Below are positions 46,560-58,985 of a DNA stretch of 64,000 bases, piece after piece. The number at the start of each line of letters is the position of its first letter. The first letter of the stretch is position 1. A program made the translations under genes and the position numbers. The stretch is from Ischnura elegans (taxonomy: Eukaryota; Arthropoda; Insecta; Odonata; Coenagrionidae), in contig NC_060259.1 of assembly GCF_921293095.1 (NCBI RefSeq), positions 26,481,812 through 26,545,811 of the forward strand, written 5' to 3'. The notes beneath the pieces were generated by a model, which worked only from the letters and a program-made list of their open reading frames with translations, did not search any database and was not told where the DNA came from.

Positions 46560-47380
46560 TTAAGAAAGTTCATGGTAGATCTTTTTACGCCGAATAAATT
46601 CGGAGTGGTTCATCAAAATGCTGTTGATAATTTCTCCACGTTGTAAGACTTGCAAGTTTGTTTATTTCTGACAGCAACGCGGCAAAAAAAACTTGAAATA
46701 ATTCTGAATTTCCCAGTTTCCCTACATGGTAGGCATTATTTCAGTGCCTTGATTACCAATTACCAATACCCAATTTGGTTGCTACCAAGGTAGTGCGCTT
46801 CAGTAGGATTTCGAGAAAAGTAAAATTTTAAAGTGAGGATTAAATTGTTTAACCCTGTATAGATTTCTATGCTTTTTCCATGGTGATTACCTTCAGGCAC
46901 GCTAAGGTGGCCGAGTCCTCTATCAGGACATAAAAATTTGATTTTCCTCGCGTCGTGAACTTAGGCAAACCAATGTACAGCTCGAGGGGACCAAAATTGA
47001 AGGGTGGTTTGGAGAAAAACAGGAATGCTGAAATATTGAATTTTTTGCATGATAATAGCGGATAAGCTCCTTTTTTATCGGGCTGGGAATGAGTAGCATA
47101 TGATAAGGAGGGTGATTTTATCTGTATGTATTCGGATTAATTGTTCCATTATCCTACGTAAAAATGATACCATATATTTCTCCAGGTTAGTATATTCATA
47201 TGTTCATGTTAGCAAAGCACCTAAAATAAACATATTTACAAGCCATTTTTGTTTGCACATCGTTTTTATCTCCTTCATATTTATTGAATCAGGACCGTTG
47301 ATTCGATTGATCTGTGATTGGATGGAACAACAACCATGTCATACAGATAAGCATAGTCTAAATTTCATTCCGTAATAAAG
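46560..47380 (+). repeat. Old dispersed repeat R6, copy 1
   Basis: Collinear with 53,900-54,670 at several anchors: TCATCAAAATGC, TTCTCCACGTTGTAA, GTTTGTTTATT, GACCAAAATTG...TTTGGAGAAAAA, and TAGTCTAAATTTCATTCC-type end. Heavily diverged, no coding frame. Both copies have the same orientation. Confidence 0.5.
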
Positions 47381-47527
47381 GCATTTAGAGCTATTCTTAT
47401 ATAAAGACACAGTAATAAATTTAGGGGAGCATTATTTACTGCATTAAAATGCCAAATTTTTTAAACGTTTGCAATTTTTATTTCATTTTATTTCTGCATT
47501 CACTAATTCACTCACAATATTTCATTG

Positions 47528-47632
47528 TATTAGTTCAACGGGAAAGCATCAAATCCTATTTGATGAGCAATTTATCACAGCCTTGCCAAAACCACGATTA
47601 CGAATTTCTAAATTACTATGTGTACACTATAA
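47528..47632 (+). repeat. Dispersed repeat R5, copy 2
   Basis: Partner of 45,333-45,440 in opposite orientation. Confidence 0.65.
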
Positions 47633-47642
47633 CACATAACCA

Positions 47643-48006
47643 CAAGGGCGTACCCAGGATCATAACTGGGGGGGGCAAGCCATGGTCTCGGGGGGGGGGG
47701 GGGCATGCCATGGTCTACGGTGGGGGGCAAGCCAATTTGTGACATTTCAGCACGGAAAAGATGAATGACACCAACATTTTGAGAAAATTATAACAGCGTT
47801 TTATTAGTTTATGAGATTATTTCTCTAAAAAAATAGGTTTAATTTAGTTACATATATTATACTAATACATATCATTTTTCGTGGGTCTAAAGAAAATTTG
47901 TTGAATACTTTCTTTTCAATTCAGTGCTGATTTTGCTTAAAGACTGCGATTTTTGCTTCTAGGAGGGGTAGCTGCCCCCTCCTGCCCCTCGCTGGGTACG
48001 CCCATG
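47643..48006. mobile_element. hAT-like MITE, 364 bp
   Basis: Ends CAAGGGCGTACCCAG and, reversed, CATGGGCGTACCCAG. Flanks CATAACCA (47,635-47,642) and CACAACCA (48,007-48,014) give an 8-bp target duplication with one mismatch. A G-run near one end and a CCCCTCC run near the other. Confidence 0.8.
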
Positions 48007-48085
48007 CACAACCAGTCGACTGATAGCGGCCGAGTATGGAAGCCGTTTTGCAGGACTCTAGAGGCGCTCCACCCCGAGAAATTTA

Positions 48086-48692
48086 TCTATATACTTATAT
48101 AAAAGAGGATGCCTGTTTTTCTGTCCGCTATGCGTTTCCATACGGCTGCACGGTTTGCAACTAAATTCAGTACATAGGTGCATCTCATGCTCTCAAACCC
48201 CGTACTGTTCCTTTGCGTCGTTTTCTCACTACCGTTTGTTACGTCACGTCACACAACTTCTGCGGTTGGATCACACAAATCCTGCCCGATAGACATACCT
48301 CTTGACACTTTCAAAGGGAAAATATCGCAAAAGATCTTATCTTATTAATCCTCTGGGTGCAAAACCTTTTTGCTGGGGTATGCGTTCACGCGACATTTTT
48401 TTGTCTACCCATGTGCATATAAACGCAAGGCTCCATAATGTGAAGCGGAGTTTTAAGCTGATCTCATGCGCAGTATACGGAAATCGATACCGATACACCC
48501 TCACCATACCTGCTTTGTTCCTTTACCTAGAAATCCTGCTATGTGAGTATGAATTCCAAGTGTCCCTCTTCTATGGGTAACATCTTCCCCCAGAAACGCC
48601 GGGTGGGCTGCTGGAGCCGAATAAAGGAGGAGGAATGTGATTGCAATGCCAACGAATTGCCCATTATTTATCGCAAAGCCCGCGGGCTCGTA
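48086..48692 (+). mobile_element. Helitron candidate
   Basis: Starts TCTATATACTTATATAAAAG followed by a TGTTTTTCTGTCCG run, a common Helitron-like left end, next to an A. Near the right end ATCGCAAAGCCCGCGGGCTC forms the GC-rich 3' hairpin; the final CTRR is not clean (CTCGTAAG). No Rep/helicase, so it would be non-autonomous. Confidence 0.5.
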
Positions 48693-49799
48693 AGAATACT
48701 TATTTACATCCCTTTTAGGGCCATCGCCGTACAGAGCGAGGGACAACTACTGCCTGAGAAAAAAGAAACACCTTTACAGGATTTGGGATGGTAGAGCGCC
48801 TTTATTGTAATTTTTCCGGTGCAGCTCTTTTCTAAACTTGTATAATGGCCTAAATTTATGGAAAAATGTAATATGAATTAAAAATGTTTATACGTAATAA
48901 CAAGAAGAAAAATTAGAACATGAATCTATAACGATGAAATGGATTGGAAATGATAGGCCATGCAATTTTTAATTAGAACATTCCTTTATTCAAGGTCTGC
49001 AAATAACTGGGAAAAATTGGACATGAACTAACACTTTGAGCCTCGATCGCTGGAGTAAGATAAATCTCGGCATCCACTGGCTATGTGATTGCATCTTCGC
49101 TTAAAATTCATTAGGGATTTAGTATGGTTTCCAAATTCTAGTTGGCTTCTGTGTCGGGCAAATTATTCATCGGGATTATGAGAAGCATCAACCCCTTTCA
49201 ACCCGTCTTTTTCCGTGACGTATCACCTGTCTTAACCTACGCTATCATCTTAAAATTTAAGACTACGCAAGGCTCATGAAAAATTTTTCCTGTATCTCAA
49301 ATTTAAAAATATTACCTGCGGATGTTCTCAGATTACAATTTTTTAAGAAATGCGACACAGATAAATGTAAAAAAGAATATTATCTACGCATTTAGAAATT
49401 ACCTACTGTTAGAAGGTTTCAAAATTATAGCGAATGTTTGAAGCTACTAATACGTCACTAAGAAATGGCATTAAGATGACAGATAGTGTGGAGATTGCAA
49501 ATGTTTGTAACAATTTCAACTCACTCGTATTGTTTTAAGGTATATTCATTCACTGGCCAATTTATTTAGTTTTCTTTTGATGCACCACTTAATGAGCCAG
49601 CAGAGGACAGGAAAATAAAACAAAATACATGGGATATTACAATTATCTTATTCTTACTTAAATTTGTATGGTATTCACTGTATAGTCATGAAGAAAAGAA
49701 ACGCTCTCCAGAAACGTGATTACAGCTGGCTGTCACGTCGAAAAACAAACATTTGTCGATCATTTGTGTTGAGTCTTGTGGTAAAAAGTTAGTATTTTA
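48693..49799. other. No gene seen
   Basis: AT-rich, nothing recognised. Confidence 0.35.
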
Positions 49800-49962
49800 A
49801 CATAAATATAACGGCATAAATAAATTCTTATCCTTAAATAAATGTATCACAGAATAAATTAAAATACTGATTAGGTTAAAAAGGTAATACAACAACGTAA
49901 ATAAATTGGTATCCTTAAATAAAAGTATGACGATATAATGGAATACTGATAAAATGCAAATA
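49800..49962 (+). repeat. 82-bp tandem duplication
   Basis: TAAATAAATT--TATCCTTAAATAAA at about 49,816 recurs 82 bases later, each followed by GTAT...AATACTGAT. Confidence 0.6.
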
Positions 49963-50274
49963 CTCCATCCCGTGCCTAGCTCATTAGGTAGCCACACAAA
50001 GGCGGACAGGGACACCAGAGGGATATTTTGGGCAAAGGAAAATCATTGTGTACGTGCCGGTTTTTCTCCGTTAAAACACATTTTTTTGCGGCTAAAAGTG
50101 GGAGGTAAACAGTTGGAGGGGTGTCTTGAAGGAAGGGAATAGGGAAGGCTAAGGGGTGGTAGAAGCCCACTCTATGCTAACAAAAGCAAGTCATCTTGCA
50201 TCATTGCGGTGCCAGAGGAAGATCGGCGCGGAGCGCTGAATTTGGTGATGGAACAATACATTCTGGAGTGAAAG

Positions 50275-50355
50275 GTAAAAAGATATTTACCTACTTTTAG
50301 AAGATTTTATGAACTCGAGGCACTTTTATAGAGTATCCAATACAATTCCTTGCAG
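50275..50355 (+). other. Possible 5' UTR intron of gene 3
   Basis: A donor AAAG|GTAAAA and an acceptor AATTCCTTGCAG lie 81 bases apart, 30 bases upstream of the start codon. The preceding GC-richer stretch (about 49,970-50,274) would be promoter and first noncoding exon. Signal-based only. Confidence 0.3.
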
Positions 50356-50385
50356 TGACTGAGTGACGAAAAAAGTGACAGTGAA

Positions 50386-53300
50386 ATGAGTGGCAACATG
50401 GAGACTTCCGCCACCGGGAATGGATCTGACCTCATCGTTTCCAAGGCTGATGTTATGGAAAGTCTTCCATTCACCTCAAATCTTACAGACCAAGAAAGGG
50501 TATGATTAGTGTTAAAATAACTGATATTATTAGAATAATTATCGATCCAACATCTTTTTGAATATTCAGTTTCGGTCGATCATTGGTGGAATGTCAAAAC
50601 TTTGTAATGTTCCCCAGCTATTTTATTCAACCGACCCGATTCATCCAGTTGATTAAAGCATTAGTCATTTAAATTAGGATACTTCTAGTTGATTAATTTT
50701 ACAGTTAGCTTCGTAACTGAAATATTCATAAGTCTGCATTTTTACATATTTATGTGCAAAGGCCTGGTTACACGTTACATTAACACGTACAAGTTAATGT
50801 ACGTTTGCGTGAACGATTTTGGTGGAGCGGAACGGAACATGTACGAATGCATGAACCAAATTAGAACAGGTTCAATTTTCCGTTCATGCATTCGCACAAT
50901 TTGGTTGATTACACGGTGCATTTTCGTCTTCGTTTACGCGCTTATACATTTAGACATTCACCCGTACGTGTTAATGTATCGTATAACCAGGCCTTTATAG
51001 TATTATTTTTCTTGCTCCATATGGTTTTTAAACCGAAAAATTTTATCTATTAAATAATGTATAAGACGTGCACCTCCAGCATGCAGATTTGTATTTTGTT
51101 CTCGATTTTTTTTTTCGTGTTATTAAAGATTCTTCATATTTTTGTCTAAGACTTCGTTTGCTAACTGATAAAACTGATACTAATGGAGCACTATTGAAAC
51201 AGAACCTATTTTCTAAGTTAAATTAAGAAAAGAGCTAACGGAACATCTTCCTCAACCGAGTAATATTTCAGTAAAACACTTTAATTTTATGTCGTGAAAT
51301 GCATTTGTAAGGTGTAACGTCAAGTAAAGTTAGCACAATTTTTTACGATATTTAGTTCAAGTCCCAACTCTTGGCTGCACGCATGAGCGTTGCTTAGGTC
51401 CTATGAGAGGATTTAAAAGTCATAGTGTTCACAAATTTCGCTATATGACAGCTTTGTTTGCGGGTAAACGTATTTTACTTTTCATTTGAGAGTTGATATC
51501 ATAAATATATGTAATGAAAGAAGGTAGCCATTACCCTTGAATGCAAATCCAACTTCATCAGAGCTAATGCCGTCGATAACTAATTGTAGGCACTTCATAG
51601 CTCGCTCAGAAAGTCACGTATCCAATTTACTTTTCCCCCAATTTATTTATAAACCCGCATGACTGTAATGTCTAAGAAACAATTTTATGAGGTACCGTCT
51701 CGAATACTTTCTCAAAATTTTAGCATGGAAATCAGCACATTGGCATAAAATATTAAAATCACCTTGTACGCGACAAGCATGTTCATCTATTTAAAAAAGC
51801 TTCCACTCAGAATAGCACCAATATAAAAAATAACTTAACATAATCTTTCATAGAAATGAAACATCTCACAAAGATGGACTTTGCAGCTCTCAATCAGAGC
51901 AATTTCCTTCAGAGATCACACGATCAGCATGCTGAGATAAACCACAGTTTCATAAGTTTTTATCTTCAATAAATGCCATAAGATACTGCTAGAGCGAGGT
52001 CTATCGTTTATAAATACCAAAACTCTAAAGGTTAATGGTGTTTTATAGCTACGAGCTCGTAATTTTCAGTTTTTCAATCTAATTTCAATACTTTAAGGAA
52101 AAGTAATATTCTCACAGATACAACATTCCCATAATGGCTAGTTATCAGACACAAACGGGAAAGTGAGAATATGTTTTGACCCACCCACTTTCGCTTTACT
52201 TTTTTCAAGCCTCATTGCGCCCCAATAGATTTGACAATAAATAAATGCACTCTCTTTTTTCTTATGATCCAACTTCTTAGCTAAAAATTTTTTTCATCCA
52301 CTAGCCTGTACCATTCAAACATTTAACGAACGAAAATCATCTCGTCAGATTTTTACCTAATGGTTCATCAATATTTATTTCCAGTGTTTCAATTAAATAG
52401 CTATAAATGAAATGAAGAAAGATAATAAATAGAGCCTCCCTTAATTTTTTGATACTACATGGTTCTGAAGGCTCTTGTATACACTCGTGAAAAGACGCTT
52501 TTACGGACTATAATGTCGTTACCGATTGTGAGTTTACTATCAGCTCTACAGTGTCCGGTTTTCATGGATAGGTGGAGAACAATTGATTGAAAGAGGTGAA
52601 TCCATCAATTATTTCGTTTAGGTCTAATTAGCATAATTAATAATAATCAGCTCTGAAGCGACTTAAAAAAGTCGATTTCATCCTGACACTCTTGCGACGA
52701 AGACATCAAACACTAAATAATTATTTCAATGGCCTTAAATGTACATCTTTCTTCTTAACAATTAAACAAACCTCAAATTTATAATATATATGACTTGCAA
52801 TCGTGCACTAGGGCCTTCTGCCCGGTGCACGATTTCTGTCTATTCCATTCCTGCTGCTTCCTTCCTTGCCGGCACTGCTTTCTTGGTGACGTCTCCCCTC
52901 CTGACGACTCTCTTTCACACACACTGCGACGCCTTCCGCCTCACTCCAGACGCTCAAGGCCTACATCGGCCGAAGGTCGTTTTTCTCTCCATCTTTGCAA
53001 AATCCAAGAGTGCAAAATGAAGGGCCTGGAAGAATGAGTTTGGTTTTCTCCTCTACAATGGATTTTCGGGTGCGGTACGGAATCCAAATCTGAGATTTGG
53101 TAATGAGATTTTGCCACCATGTGGCAAAATTCATCAATTTCTTCAATTGTTGCTGCGTACGAAATGATAAATATGGAATAATAATTCTTTATCACGGCAG
53201 TGGCTCCAAATCTGCCACCAGTAATGACATTATTTAGTGGAAGTAGAATTGTCTTCAGTGAGAGATTCAAACTGATTATTCAGCACAAGATCTGTGATCG

Positions 53301-56300
53301 ATTAGTAATTCTGAAACTTTGCAACAATCTGATGAAGGACAGATCCGAGATACACCAGATCCGAGGATGCAGAGGATCTTACAGAATTTGTTTTGCGTAT
53401 GGGTTGCACAGAGAGAGATAGAAGATAATAGGTAGGTCATTTTGTTCAGCTCCTCATGAGCTAGAAGAATTATAATTTTCTTCTACGATTTTTCTACCTT
53501 CATTTAAAATCGAGAAGTTATATGTGAAACGCTTCCGAGTAGCGAACAAAAAACCAACCATTTTTCACACATCCTTAGGGAAAGAAATCAAAGCTAACCA
53601 AAATTTCTCCGTCCAAGGCCATTTTTGAGCAAATTTTGATTGCTCTACAACATAAGAGGAGATATTCAGGGTGTGTATAAGTGATATCGTAATATTAATT
53701 TCATAGCATTTGCCATCCAAAATTTGGAGCTGAACGCAACATCTTCCTCGAGGAGCTATATATTTACGTCACTACGTCATTTGAAACAATGAGAAACTGC
53801 GTTCGTTTTATACTCCTGAAGTTCCGATGGTAAGCCCTTTCTTCTGGTATTCCGATTCTCAAAAGGGTCAAAAGTTTTCAACGGGAAGGGTAAAGAAATG
53901 GAATGGAATCGATACAGAATAAATTCGCATGATTTTGGCAATTACCTTTCATCAAAATGCCCATGTTTTCTTCTCCACGTTGTAACGCTCGCAGTTTGTT
54001 TATTGAAGTCTATAAAGCCAAAAAAAGCTAAAAAAATAACCATTAATATCGCATTTACATTCAATCGCAGGCATTGTAAGATTGTCTTTATTCCCCATTC
54101 ATGTTTCCAATTTTTTGCCAAAGAAATATGTTGATGCAGCCTTCTGAGAAAAATTAAATTTTGTAAGGAGATGATTATTTTAAAACACCTGTATCTCGCT
54201 ATGCTTTTGATATGTAACTAACATTTGAAGCCATTTAGGTATCCGAGGAATTTATATCGGAACAAAATGTAGGAATTCATTTCCCTCAAGTCATAAATCA
54301 CCAATTTTCAGCTCGATCGGACCAAAATTGTGGAGCATTTTGGAGAAAAAAAACAGAGATAAGGACAAGCAATGGCTTTTTGATGGGATTAGCGGGAATA
54401 CACGTTGAATTTTAACGGAATGAGAACCTTTGAATGAGACGGAAGGTGATTAATGCAGAATACGGATATCGCCATTATTCCTCGTCACAATACAAATAGG
54501 AACTGGCCTTCATTATATAAATTAAAACTAATGTTTATCCAATTGTCGGTTTATCCTTCTTCCAGATCTACAATTTTGATTAGATTGAGCTGAACTTCTT
54601 GGCGGAGAAATAGTTCATGGCAAAAATAGTCGAAGTCTAAATTTCATCCTGCCATTGAGAACCAAAGTGTTAATCACCACAAAAAAATCATTGGAATCAA
54701 GGCAGTGATTTTTGCACTTAAATGTCACTTTCAATGCTTATTATATCGAGGGCGATGTGGATATAGTGGTTTTTAATTTGCTTCTTGAAAATTGTTTTAA
54801 ATACATAATTAGTTCGGTAGTACTCATTTAAGCAGATATAAGAATAAAGTGAATCAACCCGTTTTTCGGTTTAAAAAATGAGATTCTCATTACTATCATA
54901 TTTCGGTCATAATTACTTTTGCATCAGTCCCCATTCTGAAGTATAAACCGATATTTTTCATTAAATACTGGTGGAAGACATTTTTTCTAAAAAAATCCGA
55001 TTTCAGTGCTGACTTAGGAAGGACTTGTATTCGAACATGGACAAAGAAATTAAATTACTTATATTATAGAATTGGAATGGACTGTTCGCGAAAATTACTT
55101 GATTTTTAACTATAAATTCGGTTCTCACACAGAAATAGCGATATGTGTTTAAAAAAACCGTGGGTAAAAGTAATTTATTTGCGCTATAAATTTGTGGAAA
55201 TAGCCAATTATAGACGGCGCAAGCCTCGTCTTCATTTATGCTTTCGATTTATTTGCTTATATGACGGCTGATCATGGATCTCCGCTCTGAAGAGAATCGA
55301 GCAAACGGAGAATAATGCGAATTCCATTCAAATGAGATAAATGTGCTAATACTTTTGCATAATGTCCGTGAACTCTTGCCTTTACGAGTAAGAGCTTTTG
55401 AGTGCGCTTCATCGATTTATTTTGAGACGCTTCTCCCGATGAGCCGAAAAATATCGAGGGATAAAACTGACTGAGAAAAAAACAATTAGCTCCTCCCAGT
55501 TCAGAACTTTTCCATTCCTCCTGCAATATGACACCACTTGAAAGAATTCAATTTCCCTAAGCCTTACTCTTGCTTTCTCTCAACTGTTATACGGGCGTAA
55601 AGCGTTCATTATTTTATATGATACCACTTCTTATCTGCATTTTTCCCTTCTGAGAACCAAACTGCTGCTTTGCAACAGCTACATAAAACGATTCTATCTT
55701 ATGCCTCTCCGCATGGCTTCACGCAACGGCAAGCCTCTTTGTAATAAAAAGACCTTACATGCCACCCATAAACTATTACATGCCAATCTTCTGATTATAT
55801 TTGTAACTTTATTTCATTTCTCTTTCCCATTATATCCTTAAACACTAGTATCCCCGCCTTCTTCTCTCTTTATTACGCTCAACATTTCAAATAAATTTTC
55901 AAATTCCCTCCAGCTATATTTTTTTATAATTTTTATAAAATTGCAATTTACTAACTGCACTTAAAACAAAAATTATTGAAGCGACCTCAACTCAGGTGTT
56001 GAGTAGAGTTTTCTCCCGACAAACTCATTGCATCGTCCTCTTAAAGTACTTCCTACTATTCTCATCTAAAACTCTCCCGTGTCTCATACAAAATAAAGTT
56101 AAGGTACAAAGCATTACGATTCTAGATCTAGATTGATTGATCTGCGTATTTTTGATTTTATAGAGCATACCAACTGATTCAAAGTACTGAACACTCACCT
56201 GAGTAAAAATAGAAGAGTCTACATTCACATCATTTCCAATAATAATACTTGATGTCTGCAGAAACGTTATCGGCATCTATACTGGATGTCATGCACTTTA

Positions 56301-56747
56301 GCATTTATGAAAAGTAAAAAATTACAAGAATCCTACTCATCTTGAAAGCATAATTTTTGCCACATCTTTTGCGAATCTACTTATTATTAGTTTCTACTAA
56401 AGTTAAAAAATGTATCTTAAATGAAAACTACAAGCGAAATTCTCCCATTAATGAACCAAAGTTATTTTTAAATTTCGGAGAAGAACGCTGCCTGTTCTGA
56501 ATACATAAATTGCTGGTAGATATACTGCTTGGTTTTTAACTGATTGGAAAGCACAATGACGTCAATATGCCATTATTTTTTATTTCAGGCAGCGGCATAT
56601 AACCTATCTTTGATTGTCCTGGGCTACGTGGTGGTTGTGATCCTAGGAGGCATCGCGATAGTTAAACTCTTCCAATATAATTGGTGCAGAAGAGGATACG
56701 TAGAAAATACTATCGACCATATTGATGAACAAACCACCAAATTGTGA
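50386..56747 (+). CDS. Small gene 3: 90-residue single-pass membrane protein
   Basis: Two exons join in phase 0: 50,386-50,499 (38 codons, donor GTATGA) and 56,589-56,747 (52 codons plus stop, acceptor TTATTTCAG), across a 6.1-kb intron. Exon 1 gives a polar N-terminus without signal peptide (MSGNMETSATGNGSD, then ESLPFTSNLTDQER) with two N-glycosylation sites at N12 and N32. Exon 2 gives one membrane span at about residues 43-64 (NLSLIVLGYVVVVILGG), then a basic stop-transfer region (KLFQYNWCRRGY) and an acidic end. N-terminus outside and C-terminus in the cytoplasm is expected. I do not recognise the family. An extra exon inside the intron is possible. The weak point is the non-consensus donor. 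AATAAA signals follow at 57,037, 57,054 and 57,203. The intron contains a TIR MITE and an R6 repeat. Confidence 0.6.
50758..50996. mobile_element. TIR MITE in the gene 3 intron
   Basis: AAAGGCCTGGTTACACG at the left matches, reversed, AAAGGCCTGGTTATACG at the right, with ACATTAACACGTAC in both arms (about 45 bases). No clear target duplication and no coding capacity; superfamily open. Confidence 0.75.
50997..53899. other. Gene 3 intron, no exon seen
   Basis: AT-rich. A less AT-rich patch at 52,790-53,040 has overlapping open frames in two registers and a CGTGCAC...GTGCACG hairpin at its start; I do not call it coding. Small hairpins at 53,090-53,135 (TTTTGCCACCATGTGGCAAAA). Confidence 0.35.
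53900..54670 (+). repeat. Old dispersed repeat R6, copy 2
   Basis: Partner of 46,560-47,380, inside the gene 3 intron. Confidence 0.5.
54671..56588. other. Gene 3 intron, nothing further seen
   Basis: AT-rich sequence without a recognised exon or repeat; the branch/acceptor region of exon 2 lies at its end. Confidence 0.35.
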
Positions 56748-56867
56748 ATACACAATGCCAATCATTACATTGATATTGAAGATTTGACAGAGTGTCACAC
56801 TTTCATTGAATTCCTACATTTAATTGAAAGAAATGTTTACTAGATGTTTAGAAATGTTTAATGTTTA

Positions 56868-57255
56868 GTTTGCTGCTAATCTCCATTTTTAACACTATAT
56901 TTCATTAAATGGCTTAATATAGACGAAATAACTGTTAAATATACTTGCTGTAACCTCCCTTTTTAACACTAGGATTCAACTTCAGAGAAATATTACCAAT
57001 GACGGCTCTGATCAAATCTGTTTTTAAAATAATGGAAATAAAATGTGTTTCAAAATAAAAGATTCTCTTATGTCTTGAATGTAGATGAAAGAACTGTTTA
57101 CTATACCTGCTGTTAATCGCCATTTTTTAACACTGGGATTCAACTTTAGAGAAATATTACCATTGACAGCTCTAATGAACAATGTATTTATACAGGAATT
57201 GAAATAAAATGTGTTTCAAAATATATAGTACTCTGAGTAACTTATCAGGATTCTC
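56868..57255 (+). repeat. Tandem duplication of the gene 3 3' region with polyA signals
   Basis: A 162-bp unit (from 56,920) is repeated from 57,082, and a short third piece precedes it at about 56,868. Shared marks: TTTTTAACACT-GGATTCAAC, AGAGAAATATTACCA, and GGAAATAAAATGTGTTTCAA with its AATAAA (57,037-57,042 and 57,203-57,208). It sits 120-500 bases after the stop codon, where alternative polyadenylation sites would lie. Confidence 0.8.
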
Positions 57256-58729
57256 TTATTTCTGAATACTAAATCCATTATTTCCTATCTTTTACGGTTT
57301 GACTTACTCAAGATGGGTGTTAATATTGATGAATCACTTGTTTCTCTAGCTCTTATATCTGCGTTTACCATAATATCCTCTTGTACCGAGGCCATGAACT
57401 TTTTACGGAGCTCTTTATTAGATGATATTAAAATAAAATACACCGACACGGTCCACTAAAAGATCTAATTGTTTTGGACTGGCCTCTTGACTACATGCTA
57501 AAATCTCCAAGTATGCATCTGCGTTTTCTTTCCTGCGAAAACTTCCCTTAGCAGACATCAAATTCCGGAATTAACGTAGGAGTTGACGTGACCGTAATAA
57601 TATGTCATCTCGTTACGGACATAGGTCACCCAGCTCAACAATGTGCCATGCTTATAGCAACCTCAGGAACTGCAAGCTATATTCAAGAATCCAGGCAAGG
57701 GAGACGTCAATTATCGGCCGAATTTGGAAGAAATTCTCCGAGGATACCAAGTAATCACCCTAAGAGACCGCGATGAGAAATCATTGGCATTTTTGGGTAT
57801 TTTCTGATTTCTCATGTTATTTTGTTAGTATTTAGCTATCATGACGTCGTGAGTAGGTAATATTTATCTATTTATATTAATGTTTCATTATATTATTATT
57901 ACTCCATTTTTATTAATGCATGATGGCTTTCGGTTGCATTCATTACTACAATTCATCATTTATTGTGACGGTGGTTTGTGGGTGCAAGGCGTATATGGTA
58001 ACGAACTTATTACAGTTTTTTTTCTATCCAGCTAATAAAAGTATTTTTTAATCGGAGTCTCGCATTTCCCATCGCCGGCATTAGGAAACGCATGAATCGG
58101 CATTAGGAAACCTTTTAGCAATCTCTGTGAGCTAGTAGCCGATAATTCAAATATAATTAATGACTTCCTTAATTTATTGCTATTTTCGTTGCCTCTAGGA
58201 ATCGAAATACCTCCTAAATACCAAGAAATATCTTCCTGGAAATTTTCTACTCAATTTTTCGCAGTGGCTCGACGATTCCTCCCACTAAAATTACACAAAT
58301 GCTATCTTCACAACAGTATACTTGATGATTCGGTCATAGTGCCAAATTACGTCCTTGCCTTCAGCTTCGCCATCAATGATTTGAGTCTTGATTTGATGAT
58401 GTGTAAATCATAGATAAATGATAAGAAACCTTTCACGTTAATTTCGTACCCCAATTACATAGCCAACATCTTGCGGATTGGAGTAAGAAGGGTGAGCAGT
58501 AGGTACATGTATGGTACAAGCGAAAGGCAACCTTTTAAACTTCCACGGGTGGTGAAGACTAAATCAGGTCTTAAAATTTGTTAGAGCAGAGGTTTACTTT
58601 TTACAGTATAGGTATTTAGATAGAAGCATTTGCGATTTTATTTACGCCTGGTTAGTAGAGCTAACCTCTATTTTTGAACTAGAAGAAAAATGGATTAATT
58701 TGGATCAAAAAATACAATGAAATAAAATT
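57256..58729. other. No gene seen
   Basis: AT-rich, nothing recognised. Confidence 0.35.
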
Positions 58730-58985
58730 TTAAAAATATTTTGAAAATCACGATTTTCAAAACACAGCATAATATTGACTAAAAAGTAAAAAGTGTGCTT
58801 TTCATCACTCGGACGATAACTCGTGGGTGCTGATTAGGAGTAGTCGAAATGAAAGTGGAAGATCCTGATAGGTGAGTACGAATTGGCACCCATGCTTTAT
58901 TATCCGATTGATGAAAATCTTATCTTTTACTTTTCATTGAATATTATGCTTTTTTGAAAAAAAACGTGTTTTATAAATATTTTTT
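58730..58985. repeat. Foldback repeat
   Basis: Arms around 58,765-58,832 and 58,888-58,956 pair imperfectly (AGCATAATATTGA / TTGAATATTATGCT; TTTTCATCACTCGGA / CCGATTGATGAAAA; GTGGGTGC / GCACCCATG). A single-arm relative may lie at 63,690-63,870. Confidence 0.55.

Noticed and set aside
52790-53040. Cysteine-rich frame in the gene 3 intron
   Set aside because: Two registers are equally open and it begins with a hairpin; no splice support.
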